Assembly (NCBI RefSeq): GCF_964204645.1
Contig: NC_134028.1
Span: 12,071,001-12,135,000, forward strand
DNA from: Tubulanus polymorphus
Lineage: Eukaryota > Nemertea > Palaeonemertea > Tubulaniformes > Tubulanidae
Direction of reading: 5' to 3'
Length of the DNA: 64,000 nucleotides
The notes under the pieces are model-generated. The model saw only the letters and a program-made list of their open reading frames with translations, ran no database searches and had not been told where the DNA came from. Below, one piece after another: positions 1 through 9,660 of the stretch (position 1 is its first letter; each line of letters starts with the position of its first letter). The translations under genes were made by a program, and so were the position numbers.

Positions 1-540
1 CCGATACGTGTGAACCATGCCAAGATCTTAGGCTGCGGAACCAGCGAGAAGCGTTGCGACAGCATCCAGATGGAAGCGAACCATTCGAAAAGATTGCATG
101 TGAAGATCAAAGGGTCCAACTACCTCATCACGGTTGATTATTTTGCGAGCTGGATCGAAGTCGAGCGTATGACTTCAACCACTACTACTACGAAGTGTAT
201 ATCGGTCCTCAAACAGCAATTTGCGCATTACGGGATTCCGAAGCAAATCGTGACCGATCCGGGTCGATCCTCAGTTCACTAGTCGTGAATTCAAGGAATT
301 CTTGGGCGTATGGGGAATTAATCATATTGAAGCGTCACATTTTCACCATAGCACGAATGGTTAAGCCGAAGCCGCTGTAAAAATGATCAAACATTTGATC
401 ATTAAACCCATGAAAATACACGACGTCAGGATACAGGTTTGAGCCTGGCCGAACTGATGTTCGGGCAGAAAACGCGCTCATTCATCCCAGCGGGAGATAG
501 CGCGACACATCTAATGGATGTTCGTCAGAAACGAGATCTT
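1..540 (+). pseudogene. Ty3/gypsy-type integrase remnant
   Basis: This is a decayed fragment of a retrotransposon integrase core. Positions 10-282 read as a stretch including YLITVDYFASWIEV and HYGIPKQIVTDPG, which match the catalytic-core blocks around the first two acidic residues of Ty3/gypsy integrases. After about 265 the similarity moves to another frame (QFTSREFKEFLGVWGINH, then a stop near 362). It continues near 434-540 with LAELMFGQKTRS, the usual segment after the core. No protease, reverse transcriptase or LTR is visible, and the copy is cut by the window edge. Frameshifts and stops show it is dead. The gypsy assignment rests on motif order; clade is not resolvable. Confidence 0.8.
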
Positions 541-636
541 AAAATGTAACCCGGAAGTAAAACGGTAGACGATACCGTGGGTTCACGTGATGACCTGCTG
601 GCTAGAAAATCAGCGTATTAGCTGGAAAATACGGTA

Positions 637-830
637 CCTGTAAGTGAAGTTTGATTTGGATTCAGCAATAGGGAACGAAGGAATCACATGCCCACTGCTT
701 CCTGAAATGTTTGATTCCTCTATTTCCCCAACCCTAGTTCTTTTAATTTGATCCCACTTCGGAGCATTAAAGACTGACTGGCAATACCTCATGTGATTCA
801 ATAGAATCCAAATCAAACTTCACTTACAGG
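637..830. mobile_element. Foldback MITE with perfect 27-bp inverted ends
   Basis: Positions 637-663 (starting CCTGTAAGTGAAGTTTG) are the exact reverse complement of 804-830. This gives a 194-bp element with a 140-bp non-coding interior. Perfect arms imply a recent insertion or gene conversion. I see no clear target-site duplication in the flanks (GGTA on the left, CAAG on the right), so the superfamily is open. Confidence 0.75.
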
Positions 831-831
831 C

Positions 832-1528
832 AAGCTTGTTTAATTTTCTAATATAACAATGTGAGTTGTAACAATATTGCTAATAAAGATTTGATCTAGC
901 ACTGTTTGCTTTGGAACTTTTAGTTGTTGCAGATTAAGACCATTAGAAATGTCCAATGAAATCTATCATATTAGGACTTTTCAATATAAAACGATTTAGC
1001 CTCATCTTAACTTACAAATGCACAGAAATTACTTTAATATCACAAATCCGCCAATAAAATGCAGTCCATTTCTATAGTGAAAAAACTGAATTATATGATG
1101 ACCAATTTAAAAAAATGCATAGTCCAAAGATAATTTGGTCAGCGGTAAACGCATTACATCTGATGAACTGCACTGGCATCTGTAATAAGGGAATGATCAG
1201 AAATATGTTTATGTCGGTGAAATAAAATATTTCAAAGTAGTTCTGAGGAAACCAGTTTCGCAGAAGTACATATCAGACCAGCAGAAACCACAGTAGGTGT
1301 CCATTGTAGACATTTTGCACAATTCAAATCTGTCTGACACAAATTGAAATCACACAACACTTGCCACAATAGGCTACAATCTGTTGGACCTTGTCACGGC
1401 AGGGAAATGTAAGATAAGGGCAAAAGGATCTATATTCAAATAAATAGACCATGCTTAAAATGAAATTGGTTCCCACTGTAACACATTAGCTTGTTTCTAC
1501 TTCGATATTATTGTACCTTAAGTCTTAT
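832..1528. other. No gene seen, AT-rich
   Basis: This is AT-rich sequence with no long open frame, no splice-bounded exon that I can recognise and no tandem structure. Nothing can be supported here. Confidence 0.6.
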
Positions 1529-1532
1529 TATT

Positions 1533-2575
1533 ACCCCTGTGAAGCTGGCTCCCGGTTCCCAGTTCTTTATTCGGCTCCCGATTCAAAATGCTTTTGAACC
1601 GGGAGCCGAATCGGGAACCGGGAACCGGGAGCCGGCTACTGGTTCAGCTCCCGATTCAAAAACATTTTGAATCGGGAGCCAAATAAGGAACCGGGAGCCA
1701 GCTACTGGTTCAGCTCCCGATTCAAAAACATTATGAATCGGGAGCCGAATCGGGAACCGCGAACCGGCTACTGGTTCAGCTCCCGATTCAAAAACATTTT
1801 GAATCGGGAGCCGAATAAGGAACCGGGAGCCGGCTACTGGTTCAGCTCCCGATTCAAAAACATTTTGAATCGGGAGCCGAATCGGGAACCGGGCATGAGC
1901 CGGCTACTGGTTCAGCTCCCGATTCAAAATGTGAAGCTGGCTACTTATTCGCAAGGTGGCGCTGGTATACACTATGCCGTAGTCCAGACATTTTACGTAA
2001 CTATGTCTACTCTGCTGATAAACAAACTCGACCTCGACCTTGACAACAAATCGCCAGGTGATGGCGCGAGCCAATCCAGACGTCTAAACACGATTGCGTA
2101 TGCGACCGCGAGAGCGGTCAGCTGTATGTACGTAGCTATACGTCAGTAAGCTGCGTCTATTAATAACATAACTTGGTTTAAGAACGTGTGTATTGCTCGG
2201 TCGTTTTTCTCGTCACCGAATCGACTTCTTCATATGTTATTCGCCTCTTTAATCATTTAATCAATAAACCATCGATTGTTCCCGAGCTATAGGGTATTAA
2301 TTAGTCAGCACTGAAAGGGTTATCGAATCCCCAAGAAAACAATATCCGCATGCCCATGAAATTGTAAGATATAAAATAAACAGACGCTTTCTGCCTGCCG
2401 TATAAATCACCCTTCATGCAGGGTAAATCCATTGTCAAAGATGAAAAAACAATCACTTCAATATTCTATTAAACTTAATATTTTCTATCAAATTCCATAG
2501 AAAACATAAAAGAACATTTCCTCATCCCTAACCCGAAAATAGCTGGAAATGAGAGCGCACACAAAATTCTAATCC
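1533..2575 (+). mobile_element. Dispersed repeat carrying a GGGAACCGGGAGCC array (copy 1)
   Basis: This block of about 1 kb is repeated in reverse complement at 11845-12720. Both copies begin with CCCTGTGAAGCTGGCT, carry an array of GAATCGGGAGCCGAATCGGG units, then AAAATGTGAAGCTGGCTACT. A shared single-copy part follows, ending near GGAAATGAGAGCGCACA. The shared layout over the whole length indicates a mobile or segmentally copied unit. No transposase is visible. The 160-residue open frame at 1667-2149 is a by-product of the stop-free array and is not annotated as a gene. Confidence 0.65.
1545..1935. repeat. Tandem array, about 65-bp dyad-symmetric units
   Basis: Each unit starts TTTTGAATCGGGAGCCGAA and ends GCTCCCGATTCAAAA, so its two ends are inverted copies and every unit can fold. 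The middle holds GGGAACCGGGAGCCGG. About five to six units are present with small differences (AATAAGG versus AATCGGG). Related shorter arrays lie at 2816-2957, 3690-3830 and 12380-12710. Confidence 0.85.
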
Positions 2576-2654
2576 AATAGTTACCACGGTTGCATGGTAA
2601 AACAGTGAGACCACTAACATTGGCGCAGAGATAAGATGGTTGTTTAGACGTCTC

Positions 2655-3105
2655 AATTGCAAAATGTGAAGCTGGCTACTTATTCGATTCGACTCTATTG
2701 CGGACAGCAGGTAAACATAATTACGTAACTATGTCTGCTGAAATGAGTGCAACCTTGACCTCGGCCACCAGGCTAATCGAGACATCTGAATTAACACCAT
2801 GCGTGTGACGATTTCCTCCCAATTCAAAATCACTTTGAATCGGGAGCCGAATCGGGAACCGGGAACCGGCTACTGGTTCCCGGTTCAAAACCATTTTGAA
2901 TCGGGAGCCGAACCGGGAACCGGTAGCCGGCTACTGGTTCGGCTCCCGATTCAAAATGTGAAGCTGGCTACTTATTCGATTCGACTCTATTGCGGACAGC
3001 AGGTAAACATAATTACGTAACTATGTCTGCTGAAATGAGTGCAACCTGACCTCGGCTACCAGGCTAATCGAGACGTCTGAATTAACAACACGCGTGTGAC
3101 TTCAA
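2655..3105. repeat. Direct duplication of about 150 bp flanking a short GGGAACC array
   Basis: Positions 2662-2805 and 2955-3100 are near-identical. Both run AAAATGTGAAGCTGGCTACT, then TTCGATTCGACTCTATTGCG, then TAACACCATGCG or TAACAACACGCG. Between them (2816-2957) sits a two-unit version of the GGGAGCCGAATCGGG array. The unit therefore amplified as flank plus array. Confidence 0.8.
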
Positions 3106-3553
3106 TATACACAGTTACTCTGCAACTATATTCTATACTATAAGCGGCTAAGCCATAGCGTATTAACTTTGTAGCGCGTAATCTCCGTTCGTGTGGCTTC
3201 GATTACGCGTTGAGTGGTATGGATTGAAAGAGGATGGTCTGATCTGTGTTTACGAATAGATTTCGTGCCGATACGATAAAGTTTAGGTAGACTTTTCTAC
3301 CATTAAGTTTGGACTTTCCGCGTGACGTCACTGCGCGCGATGATGAAAACAAACATTTGCGCGATTTGAGCGTCAGCTGTTGCTCGTTGACTACACAGAC
3401 GCCGGTGACCTAATTTCATTTTGTCTGCCTACAGAGACGCGGATGACGTCAATTCTGGGGAATGTAATAGTGGAGAATACTGCGATGTGAGCATCATCGG
3501 TCTGATACGAGAAAGATGTACTGCATGATTTGTTATATGTTGCTAGTTCTTCT

Positions 3554-4103
3554 GCCCTGGGCCCGGTTTAGGTGATAATTCTAATGGAAAATGCTTAATT
3601 CGGGTTAGTTAATTGGTTTACCTTTGTCAGCGATATGAAGTTGGCTATTGAAATGTGTATTGAAATATTGTCAACATATTTGAAAATCATTTTCAATCGG
3701 GAGCCGATTGGGAACCGGGAACCGGTTGCCGGCTACTGGTTCCCGGCTCCCAATTCAAAATCATTTTCAATCACGAGCCGAATCGGGAACCGGTAGCCGG
3801 CTCCCGGTTCCCAGCTCCCAGTTCAAAATGTGAAGCTGGCTACTTATTCGAAGCGTTGACCTGCACTTTGACTCAGCAACTCATAATATCTTCTTTCATT
3901 CATTGAAGGTTTTGTGAAATAAGCGAAATCCTCGGAAATCTCTTTCCTTTTAAAAACTGCAAGCTGCTGCTACTACGTCATCATTCCGATATGAATGCGC
4001 GTGACTTGTGATATGTAGTTTTTTCCCACAGCCAATTGGGTTAATGCCCTGGGCCCGGTTTAGGTGATAATTCGAATGAGAAATGCTTAATTCGGGTTAG
4101 CTG
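3554..4103. repeat. Duplicated CCCTGGGCCCGGTTTAGG segment around a third GGGAACC array
   Basis: A segment of about 55 bp beginning TGCCCTGGGCCCGGTTTAGG occurs at 3554-3608 and again at 4045-4099 with a few differences. Between them, 3690-3830 is another diverged array of the GGGAGCCGATTGGGAACCGG type. It ends with the same AAAATGTGAAGCTGGCTACT border seen at the other arrays. Confidence 0.7.
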
Positions 4104-4229
4104 ATTCGATGATTAAATCTCTTTCACAAACGCTAATCAGGGAAAAGTGAATTAATTGTAATTATCTCCGAAGTTAATTCCAAATTAATTATTGCATTAT
4201 TCCTATACGATGAAAAAATTATCATTAAA

Positions 4230-4263
4230 TATAGCTGCAAAGCAGCGATAACGGGTTTTCTGC
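4230..4263 (+). repeat. GCTGC-AAA-GCAGC terminal motif, copy 1
   Basis: TATAGCTGCAAAGCAGCGAT followed by AACGGGTTTTCTGC. Near-identical motifs sit at 8397, 18140, 48066 and 54503 on the plus strand and at 40911-40945 and 57496-57529 on the minus strand. Here no matching hairpin end was found downstream, so the element is truncated or the motif is solitary. Confidence 0.7.
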
Positions 4264-4274
4264 TGTCTTAGAAT

Positions 4275-4600
4275 CCTGTTCATCGGTGGATTTCGACAAA
4301 GCATTTGATAAGGCACAACATCAGCCATTACTAACTAAACAGGCTATTAGGAAACAGTATCAATGATAGGTCGCCCAAATGGCTCAGCAGTTATCTCTGA
4401 AGGAAAACTTATAGCCAAAATCAACGGAACGCCTCATCTTGGAATAAGTCGGTCTAACTAGTGGAGTCACGCTAGGTAGTATCCTAAGTCATCTACTGTT
4501 TAATGTCCTGACAAATGACATACACAGTAATCCAAAATATACCGCAAATCAATTGTGACAAAGTATTGATGCGAATGACCTATTTAGTTCATCGACCATG
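4275..4600 (+). pseudogene. Decayed non-LTR reverse transcriptase fragment
   Basis: Broken frames contain SVDFDKAFDKA, the motif-A neighbourhood of LINE reverse transcriptases (DFsKAFD), near 4285. Near 4455-4530 they contain GVTLGSILSHLLFNVLTNDI, the motif-B block (GV.QGSiLsPLLFn..iNDi). Several stops and frame changes lie between them and the YxDD box is not recognisable. It is a short dead fragment; the clade cannot be assigned. Confidence 0.65.
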
Positions 4601-5033
4601 TACCGAACACTATTATTGTGCCCCAGCATTTGGGGTCATTCTACTTGAACCCCAACATTCAATATGTCCACCAGATTCTGGTGATGATAAAGTCATTTTA
4701 ATTTTTCTGCCAACTTCATTTCTTCTTTCATATTCATCTTACATTAAACATCATTAAGTATGCGTCCCCTTATTGAAATTAGGTTAACTATCTCAATATA
4801 TCGATGTAACTAGGAAGACCTTATTTAAAATGTCGGTATTTTTATGTCGACTTTTTGCGATATTGTCTCAATAAATTGCCATACGTATCACGACATTTTA
4901 GCTAAAGGAGTGATAATTATGTCGACAGTACGCGGTTATGTTGAGATACAGACGTCGACATTGGTGAAAGGCGTGATCCGTATAACGATTTATCGTGATA
5001 TTAACACGATATATCGACTTAATTATGTCGATA
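4601..5033. other. No gene; edge of the GTCGACAT-rich region
   Basis: Up to about 4840 I see nothing recognisable. From 4850 the sequence takes on the GTCGACA and ATATCGCGAT vocabulary of the adjacent palindrome in diverged form. Confidence 0.5.
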
Positions 5034-6037
5034 AATCGCGATATATCACGTTTGTTCGACATAATTTCGTCATGATAAAAGGTAGCGACGGTTTTGTATG
5101 GGTCCCATATATACGGAAGTACGGAAGCGATAAAGGGCCTCGAGTTGTTGCGTTCCAACTCGACAAAGTCGCCATATTTATGTCGACATATCGCGATATA
5201 TCGCTTCAAGTCGACATCAATATGTCGACATATCGTGACGTTTTGACGACATATTTCGTTTTCTCAACCATTTTCCTCGCAACAATTCGACATATTCATG
5301 ACGACTTGAAACTCAGTCGCCATATAACTGGCGTCCTCATCTTATATTTAGACATGTCTTCAAATGACGGCTTGTCCCATGGAAAATGGGCGAAAAAGCG
5401 AAATTTGTCGTGAAAACGTCACGATATGTCGACATATTCATGTCGACTTGACGCGATATATCGCGATATGTCGACATAAATATGGCGACTTGTCGAGTTG
5501 GAACGCGACAACTCGAGGCCTTTTATCGCTTTTGTACGGAAGTGATAAGGGGCCTCGAGATGTCGCGTTCAAACACGACAAGTCGCCATATTTATGTCGA
5601 CATATCGCGATATATCGCGTCAAGTCGACATGAATATGTCGACATATCGTGACGTTTTCACGACAAATTTCGCTTTTTCGCCCATTTTCCATGGGACAAG
5701 CCGTCATTTGAAGACATGTCTAAATATAAGATGAGGACGCCAGTTATATGGCGACTGAGTTTCAAGTCGTCATGAATATGTCGAATTGTTGCGAGGAAAA
5801 TGGTTGAGAAAACGAAATATGTCGTCAAAACGTCACGATATGTCGACATATTGATGTCGACTTGAAGCGATATATCGCGATATGTCGACATAAATATGGC
5901 GACTTTGTCGAGTTGGAACGCAACAACTCGAGGCCCTTTATCGCTTCCGTACTTCCGTATATATGGGACCCATACAAAACCGTCGCTACCTTTTATCACG
6001 ACGAAATTATGTCGAACAAACGTGATATATCGCGATT
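5034..6037. repeat. Near-perfect 1-kb palindrome (arms about 500 bp)
   Basis: The sequence is a reverse-complement mirror about 5535.5. For example, 5038-5085 mirrors 5986-6033. Long plus-strand frames ending at 5413 and 5633 have matching minus-strand frames ending at 5658 and 5438, with all coordinate pairs summing to 11071. The arms are rich in GTCGACAT and ATATCGCGATAT, themselves palindromic. There is no central spacer beyond a few mismatched bases. The mirrored open frames come from this low-complexity vocabulary and are not genes. Confidence 0.9.
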
Positions 6038-6057
6038 TATATCGCGATATATCGCGT

Positions 6058-6392
6058 CCAGTCGACATGAATATGGCGACATATCGTGACGTTTTCACGA
6101 CAAATTTTGCTTTTTCGCCCATTTCACGGGACAAGCCGTCATTTAAAGACATGTCTAAATGTAGGATGAGGACACCAGTGATATGACGATTGAGTTTCAA
6201 GTCGTCATGAATATGTCGACTTGTCGCGAAGAAAGTGGTCGAGAAAACGAAATATGTCGTCAAAACGTCACGATATATCGTCATATTCATGTCGACTTGA
6301 CGCGATATATCGCGGTATGTCGACATAAATATGGCGACTTGTCGAGTTGGAACGTGACATCTCGAGGCCCTTTATCGCTTCCGTACTTTTGA
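6058..6392. repeat. Third arm copy of the 5-6 kb palindrome
   Basis: Positions 6058-6390 repeat, in direct orientation, about 5616-5945 of the palindrome's right arm. They include the CGCTTTTTCGCCCATTT block, the GACATGTCTAAAT block and the CTCGAGGCCCTTTATCGCTT end. Divergence is higher than between the two mirrored arms. The locus is thus an inverted pair plus one direct copy. Confidence 0.8.
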
Positions 6393-6608
6393 CATATAAG
6401 CTTCCGTACATCTTTAGAAAAAGAAATAATATGTGATCTTTCATTAAGTAGGATCACTTGAATGATCGCTTTAATATCACTTTAAAAAAAAAAGAATCTG
6501 CCAAATTGACCTTAATATTCGACACTATATCAGATTAATCGACTTCAAAATAGGCAAAAGCATAAGTCTTTATTACGTTATTAATTGGCCTAATTATTCA
6601 AAAGCTTA

Positions 6609-7085
6609 TAAAGTGGTCGACAAAACCAAAAAAATCAATTGTCGCGGGCGATAAAACCAAAATAATCAATTGTCGCTGGCGATAAAACCAAAATCTTGAA
6701 TTGTCGCGGGCGACAAAACCAAAATATTGAATTGTCGCGGGCGACAAAACCAAACTAATGAATTGTCGCGGGCGATAAAACCAAAATAATGAATTGTCAC
6801 TGGCGATAAAACCAAAATATTGAATTGTCGCAGGCAATAAAACCGCAACAAAAAAAAAATTGTCGCGGGCGATAAAACCAAAATAATGAATTGTCGCGGG
6901 CGATAAAGCCAAAATAATGAATTGTCGCGGGCGATAAAACCAAAATATTGATTTGTCGCGGGTGACAAAACCAAATTAATGAATTGTCGTGGGCGATAAA
7001 ACCAAAATAATGAATTGTCGCCGGCGATAAAACCAAAATAATGAATTGTCGCGGGCGACAAAACCAAAATTATTGTTTTGTCGCA
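6609..7085. repeat. 31-bp minisatellite (GTCGCGGGCGATAAAACC)
   Basis: There are about 15 head-to-tail copies of a 31-bp unit containing ATTGTCGCGGGCGATAAAAC and CAAAATAATGA. One unit near 6841-6865 is altered. Because 31 is not a multiple of three and the unit lacks minus-strand stops, several long overlapping open frames appear on the minus strand. They are not genes. Confidence 0.9.
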
Positions 7086-7255
7086 TTATTTTAGTTTCGT
7101 CGTTTTGTCATAATGTCGCCCTCATTTGCATATACGTGTTTTTTTTTACGCATGGCCCTTATCAGCCACCACACTAAAGCCTTAAGGTCGCGTAAAACTC
7201 GATAAACACTTCAAGCGACACAGCGAACGATCTCCTTTCCCCCACAGCGAATGCT

Positions 7256-8430
7256 TAACCTAGTAGAGGCTACTAGCCTATGTAGGCCTAACATCCGGAC
7301 AGATTGGTCGTAGGCCTATTGAATAACAACCCACCTAAATATCGTAAATTTTGTTTTGAAGTTCAATCCAATGAGTCCGTTAATAAACGCAACAATTATG
7401 CTGTGTTTGTTTGAGACAGTAAAGCTCAGTACCGGTAGGCCTAAAGCCGCGTCAAACTCGATAAACACTTCAAGCGACACAGCGAACGATCCCTTTCCCC
7501 CACAGCGAACGCTTACTCAGAATGTCAAGTGTGAGTCCAGCATACGGAAAGGATTGTGTTATATACTTGTATTTAGTAAATACCTTGTGCATTTGACAAT
7601 GATCGGTATGTACTGTAGGGAATATAGAGTATTGATGGTATTGATATACAGGTTGAAGCCCGCGGCCGAATAAAGTAATATATTCTTTTATTTTGATACC
7701 TCGTCGACATAACAGCTTTTCCCCGCTATATCTCTTCGGCGTATTTCGTTTAGGCCTACGACTCCCCGTTACACTTATGATTTATCTTAGTAAATAGGCT
7801 ATACGGTAATTTGATTAAGAAAAATAGGTATTTCTAATCTAACTGCTTGACGCCCGCAGCCAAATCACTGGTAGTAATAAATTAATTTGTACTCGATTTG
7901 ATTCTCACGATGAGGTGAAACTCGCAGCTGATCCCCGGAACGACGATGTAGTGCCACACGTCGATTCGTCGATGTTTACGGCTCGACAGTGCTTTTAAAA
8001 TCTAAAGTAGTAAATTTCCTGTATATCGGTAATACGATTTGATGAGGAAAATGGGCTATTGTTAAAATTAGTTTTTAAAAACCGCGACAGAATGTGCAAT
8101 CTTTGGGTAATAAATTTGTTAATTTATGCTTGAATTGATAATTGATGTGACAAGAAACGAGCGGTAGATTTCGGAAAGAGGACTTAGAAAAACATGTCGG
8201 CTCTTTGAATGGGGCTCAATTTTCGATGTTTACGGCCCGACAGTGCTTTTGTAACGATGATTCTTCAAAATACGCACAGGGTATTTGTAGATCGAAGTGA
8301 GCTGAGTGATATCAGACGGATTGTATCGACAACAGCGGCAAGGTAACAAAGCCTTTGTTCTTTTGGTAAAAATAGTGTGGAAGAAAATAATAATAATATA
8401 GCTGCAAAGCAGCGATAACGGGTTTCTGCC
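7256..8430 (+). repeat. Dispersed 1.2-kb repeat (copy of 53346-54535)
   Basis: From CTAGTAGAGGCTACTAGCCT through TTTACGGC-type segments to the GCTGC motif at 8397, this block aligns co-linearly with 53346-54535 in the same orientation with small indels. It contains an internal duplication: 7167-7257 and 7441-7514 share AAACACTTCAAGCGACACAG. TAGGCCTA occurs repeatedly. No coding capacity is visible. Confidence 0.85.
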
Positions 8431-8846
8431 TTGCTGGATGGGGAGCGCCACCTAGGGGTCAGCTGATAACATGGCTATGTTGATTCACATGGGATACTAC
8501 GCGAAAAGTTCTAATGTACCAAGGTTAGGGGATATGACACCGAGAATAACGAAGATACGGTACGGTACGATACTACTGAATTACAATCGAAAAAACTGAT
8601 GCTAGAATGAGTTTTCAACATTAACGCCCCTAGTGGTTAGAATAGGAACTAATTATGTTAGGGATTCGTTGTATCTTATATCCAGGTACATGTATATCAA
8701 TTTTCATACAGACCCCTTTATCCGCTTAGTAGCTATCAATGAAAATGCATTTCCAGCAAAATGTAGGTGGCGCTCAGGCAGCAGAAACCCTAATAATCAC
8801 GCGGATATCAATAGGGTTTTCTGTGAAAGAACAGAAAACCCTAATA
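8397..8846 (+). mobile_element. Candidate Helentron/HINE-like element, about 450 bp
   Basis: It starts with the GCTGCAAAGCAGCGATAACG motif and runs through a GCGCCACCTAGGGGTCAGCT block and a CCCCTAGTGGTTAGAATAGG block. It ends in a hairpin: 8813-8824 (AGGGTTTTCTGT), a 6-nt loop, and 8831-8842 (ACAGAAAACCCT), followed by AATAA. Just before it lies a second, partial end (GCAGAAACCCTAATAATCAC), suggesting two adjacent insertions. No protein is encoded. The family assignment is inference from end structure. Confidence 0.5.
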
Positions 8847-8850
8847 AAAT

Positions 8851-9380
8851 GACCAGCCCCGTCGCTAATTATGCACACTGGAATTAGGGGGAGCTTAAAT
8901 TCCCGTTCGTGAAACCCGAAACCCGACCCTGGTGAAAATGCGATCAACAAGATCAAAATTGTGACATCGTCAAATAAACAGGCGTTCGAACGAGACGTCC
9001 GCCCACCTACATATACATATATAGTCCTATAGTCCTATAGTCGCCTTTTTTGTTGAGTATAATATTTTCCGTAAATATTATAACACACTAGAAAACGAAA
9101 ACATGTGGATAATTTGGAAGAAAGGGTTATAGTGTAGGTAAATATATTCATATGTATTCTAATCCAATGGTTACTGTGGTTGCATAGCAACTGTGAAACT
9201 ACTGAAATCTGCACACGCAGACGTCTCGATTAGCCTAGTGACCGAGGTCAGGTTAGCTATCGCTTATCTCAGGCGAGACATGGTTACGTAAATACGTCTG
9301 GACTGAGGAATATTGTATACTCGCGCCATGTGAGAACAGAAAACCTGGAACGAATGAAATGTCCGGCTGTCAAAAGGTAA
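8851..9380. other. No gene; diverged repeat at 9155-9320
   Basis: Positions 9155-9320 resemble 2567-2660 and 2740-2790: TCTAATCCAATGGTTACTGT, GACGTCTCGATTAGCC, and an ACGTAAATACGTCTGGACT-type block. The rest shows nothing recognisable apart from a short TATAGTCC duplication near 9020. Confidence 0.5.
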
Positions 9381-9384
9381 TAGC

Positions 9385-9660
9385 AGAGCCGTCGGAAGGA
9401 ATTTTTAAGTGGCGAGGCTTATTTCTGAAGGGGGTTTAGGGGCCCTCCCCTAGAACAATTTTGAAAATTCAATCGCCGGAGATGCGTTTTGGGGCCATTT
9501 CACAGTCTCATTCACAGAAGCATGAGAAGCCGTGAGCCCACCACCTAGTACAGAGAACGACGAGCTGCTACGCGGTACAGCGTGCTTTTGAAAAATATTT
9601 TGTTAAGCAAAAAAGTGGGGCGGCTTTGGCCGCCCCTGTTCCGACGGCCATGAATAGAGA
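9385..9660. repeat. GGGGCCCTCCCC-type repeat
   Basis: GGGGCCCTCCCCTAGAACAA and the following ATTTTGAAAATTCAATCGCC resemble 25728-25775 (GGCGCCCTCCCCCAGAAAAA, TTTTGAATATTCATTGCC). The shared segment is about 60-100 bp. It is probably the end of a DNA transposon family; no terminal repeat could be fixed. Confidence 0.45.

Noticed and set aside
1667-2149. 160-residue open frame rich in NREPNREPG repeats (also 2799-3020 and 12166-12657 minus)
   Set aside because: It is generated by the stop-free GGGAACCGGGAGCC tandem units; the same DNA is a dispersed repeat and no splice or start context supports a protein.
4844-6392. Long open frames on both strands, up to 222 residues
   Set aside because: They mirror each other because of the 1-kb palindrome and its low-complexity vocabulary. 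There is no codon structure or family similarity.
6598-7067. Three overlapping minus-strand frames with FIARDNSLFWFYRPRQ repeats
   Set aside because: A 31-bp repeat lacking stops is open in successive frames; this is an array artefact.
6609-7085. CRISPR-like array
   Set aside because: Repeats are contiguous with no unique spacers, and the DNA is animal nuclear sequence.
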